From the NCBI GenBank assembly GCA_023429565.1, contig JAEZDJ010000002.1:1-29307 (forward strand): a stretch of DNA of 29,307 nucleotides. The letters run 5' to 3'. A program made the position numbers and the translations under genes. The DNA is from Actinomycetes bacterium. Its GTDB lineage: Bacteria; Actinomycetota; Coriobacteriia; Coriobacteriales; Eggerthellaceae. Shown piece after piece: positions 29,090 to 29,307 of this stretch; positions within the stretch are counted from its first letter, which is position 1; each line of letters opens with the position of its first letter. Below the pieces are notes generated by a model. It was given only the letters and a program-made list of their open reading frames with translations. It was not told where the DNA came from and ran no database searches.

Positions 29090-29307
29090 ATCGATTTCTT
29101 TCGGCACTCCGCGGAGCTCAGCCTTTAGAGTTGACTTGCTTGCGTCAGGTTCCGTGTGGCATTGGCCCAAAAACCATGCCGAAGGGAGTTTGTAATCTCT
29201 AGTGCAGGTTTTCAATGCAGGTTTGTTTTGCCTGACTAATTGCAGGTTTTCCTGCACTAGGGACAGCCTGAGGGGTGCTCCGTCCGGGAAATCTCTACGT
29301 TTTTCTG
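29090..29307. repeat. Non-coding end of window with TGCAGG repeats and a dyad
   Basis: After the GGDEF stop no gene is seen to the window end. A hairpin GGCA-T-TGG/CCA-TGCC lies at 29158-29180. From 29197 the sequence TCTCTAGTGCAGG (29196-29208) pairs with CCTGCACTAGGGA (29251-29263), 13 bp with one G-T pair. Between and within the arms TGCAGGTTT occurs three times (29203, 29216, 29241), twice extended to TGCAGGTTTTC. It could be a repeated intergenic element, an operator array or a regulatory RNA with alternative pairings. Confidence 0.55.

Noticed and set aside
28994..29257. Minus-strand ORF of 87 codons at the right end
   Set aside because: It overlaps the GGDEF 3' end and runs through the TGCAGG repeat cluster; no ribosome site or family resemblance was seen.
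1..29307. CRISPR arrays, defence genes, transposases, tRNA or rRNA genes
   Set aside because: Reading the window on both strands showed no repeat-spacer array, no transposase or recombinase motif and no tRNA or rRNA sequence.

Overview
The window is about 29.3 kb of G+C-rich bacterial chromosome, densely packed, with every confident gene but one on the + strand. The gene set and linkages (aroE-aroC-aroK-aroB-aroQ next to efp, a biotin carboxylase next to an Asp23-family gene and nusB, an Amt/PII pair, many GTG and TTG starts with strong Shine-Dalgarno sequences) suggest an anaerobic actinobacterium. The class Coriobacteriia, family Eggerthellaceae or a relative, is the best guess. That placement is inferred from gene content and style, not from a marker-gene comparison. 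No tRNA, rRNA, CRISPR array, transposase, phage or plasmid gene was seen.

Layout. 1-1756: the end of an OmpR-type response regulator and its membrane histidine kinase. 1757-2420: a gene-poor stretch with several strong hairpins and, on the minus strand, a promoter-RNA-terminator unit that I read as a candidate 6S RNA divergent from rarA. 2562-6014: rarA, a DUF948-like membrane coiled-coil protein and an AI-2E/PerM-type permease. 6192-11089: alaS, ruvX, mltG and a YqeG-type HAD phosphatase. 11086-17682: a shikimate-pathway block (aroE, aroC, aroK, aroB), then one ORF that fuses type II dehydroquinase (AroQ) to an M24 aminopeptidase P, then efp. A 162-bp imperfect palindrome lies between the fusion and efp. 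17924-24301: a carboxyltransferase fused to an AccB-type biotin carrier, then biotin carboxylase, Asp23/YqhY-like, nusB, xseB and dxs, most joined by short start/stop overlaps. 24307-24840: a minus-strand GNAT acetyltransferase. 25084-26809: amt and glnK behind an intergenic region with candidate nitrogen- and carbon-type operators and a leader hairpin. 27044-29089: a PerR-like regulator and a GAF-GGDEF-PAS-like protein. 29090-29307: non-coding DNA with a compact repeat/inverted-repeat cluster.

How the genes work together. The aro block covers four consecutive-pathway enzymes plus AroQ, so only DAHP synthase and EPSP synthase are missing here for chorismate synthesis. The carboxyltransferase-BCCP and biotin carboxylase pair can form a two-subunit pyruvate carboxylase (or related biotin enzyme), sitting where many bacteria keep accB-accC. 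Amt and GlnK form the usual ammonium uptake and sensing pair, but this PII lacks the tyrosine modified in proteobacteria and classical actinobacteria.

The most unusual items are the AroQ-aminopeptidase P fusion, the carboxyltransferase-AccB fusion, the 162-bp palindrome before efp, the candidate 6S RNA, the repeat cluster at the right end, and the amt control region. I did not find a clearly new defence or mobile system.
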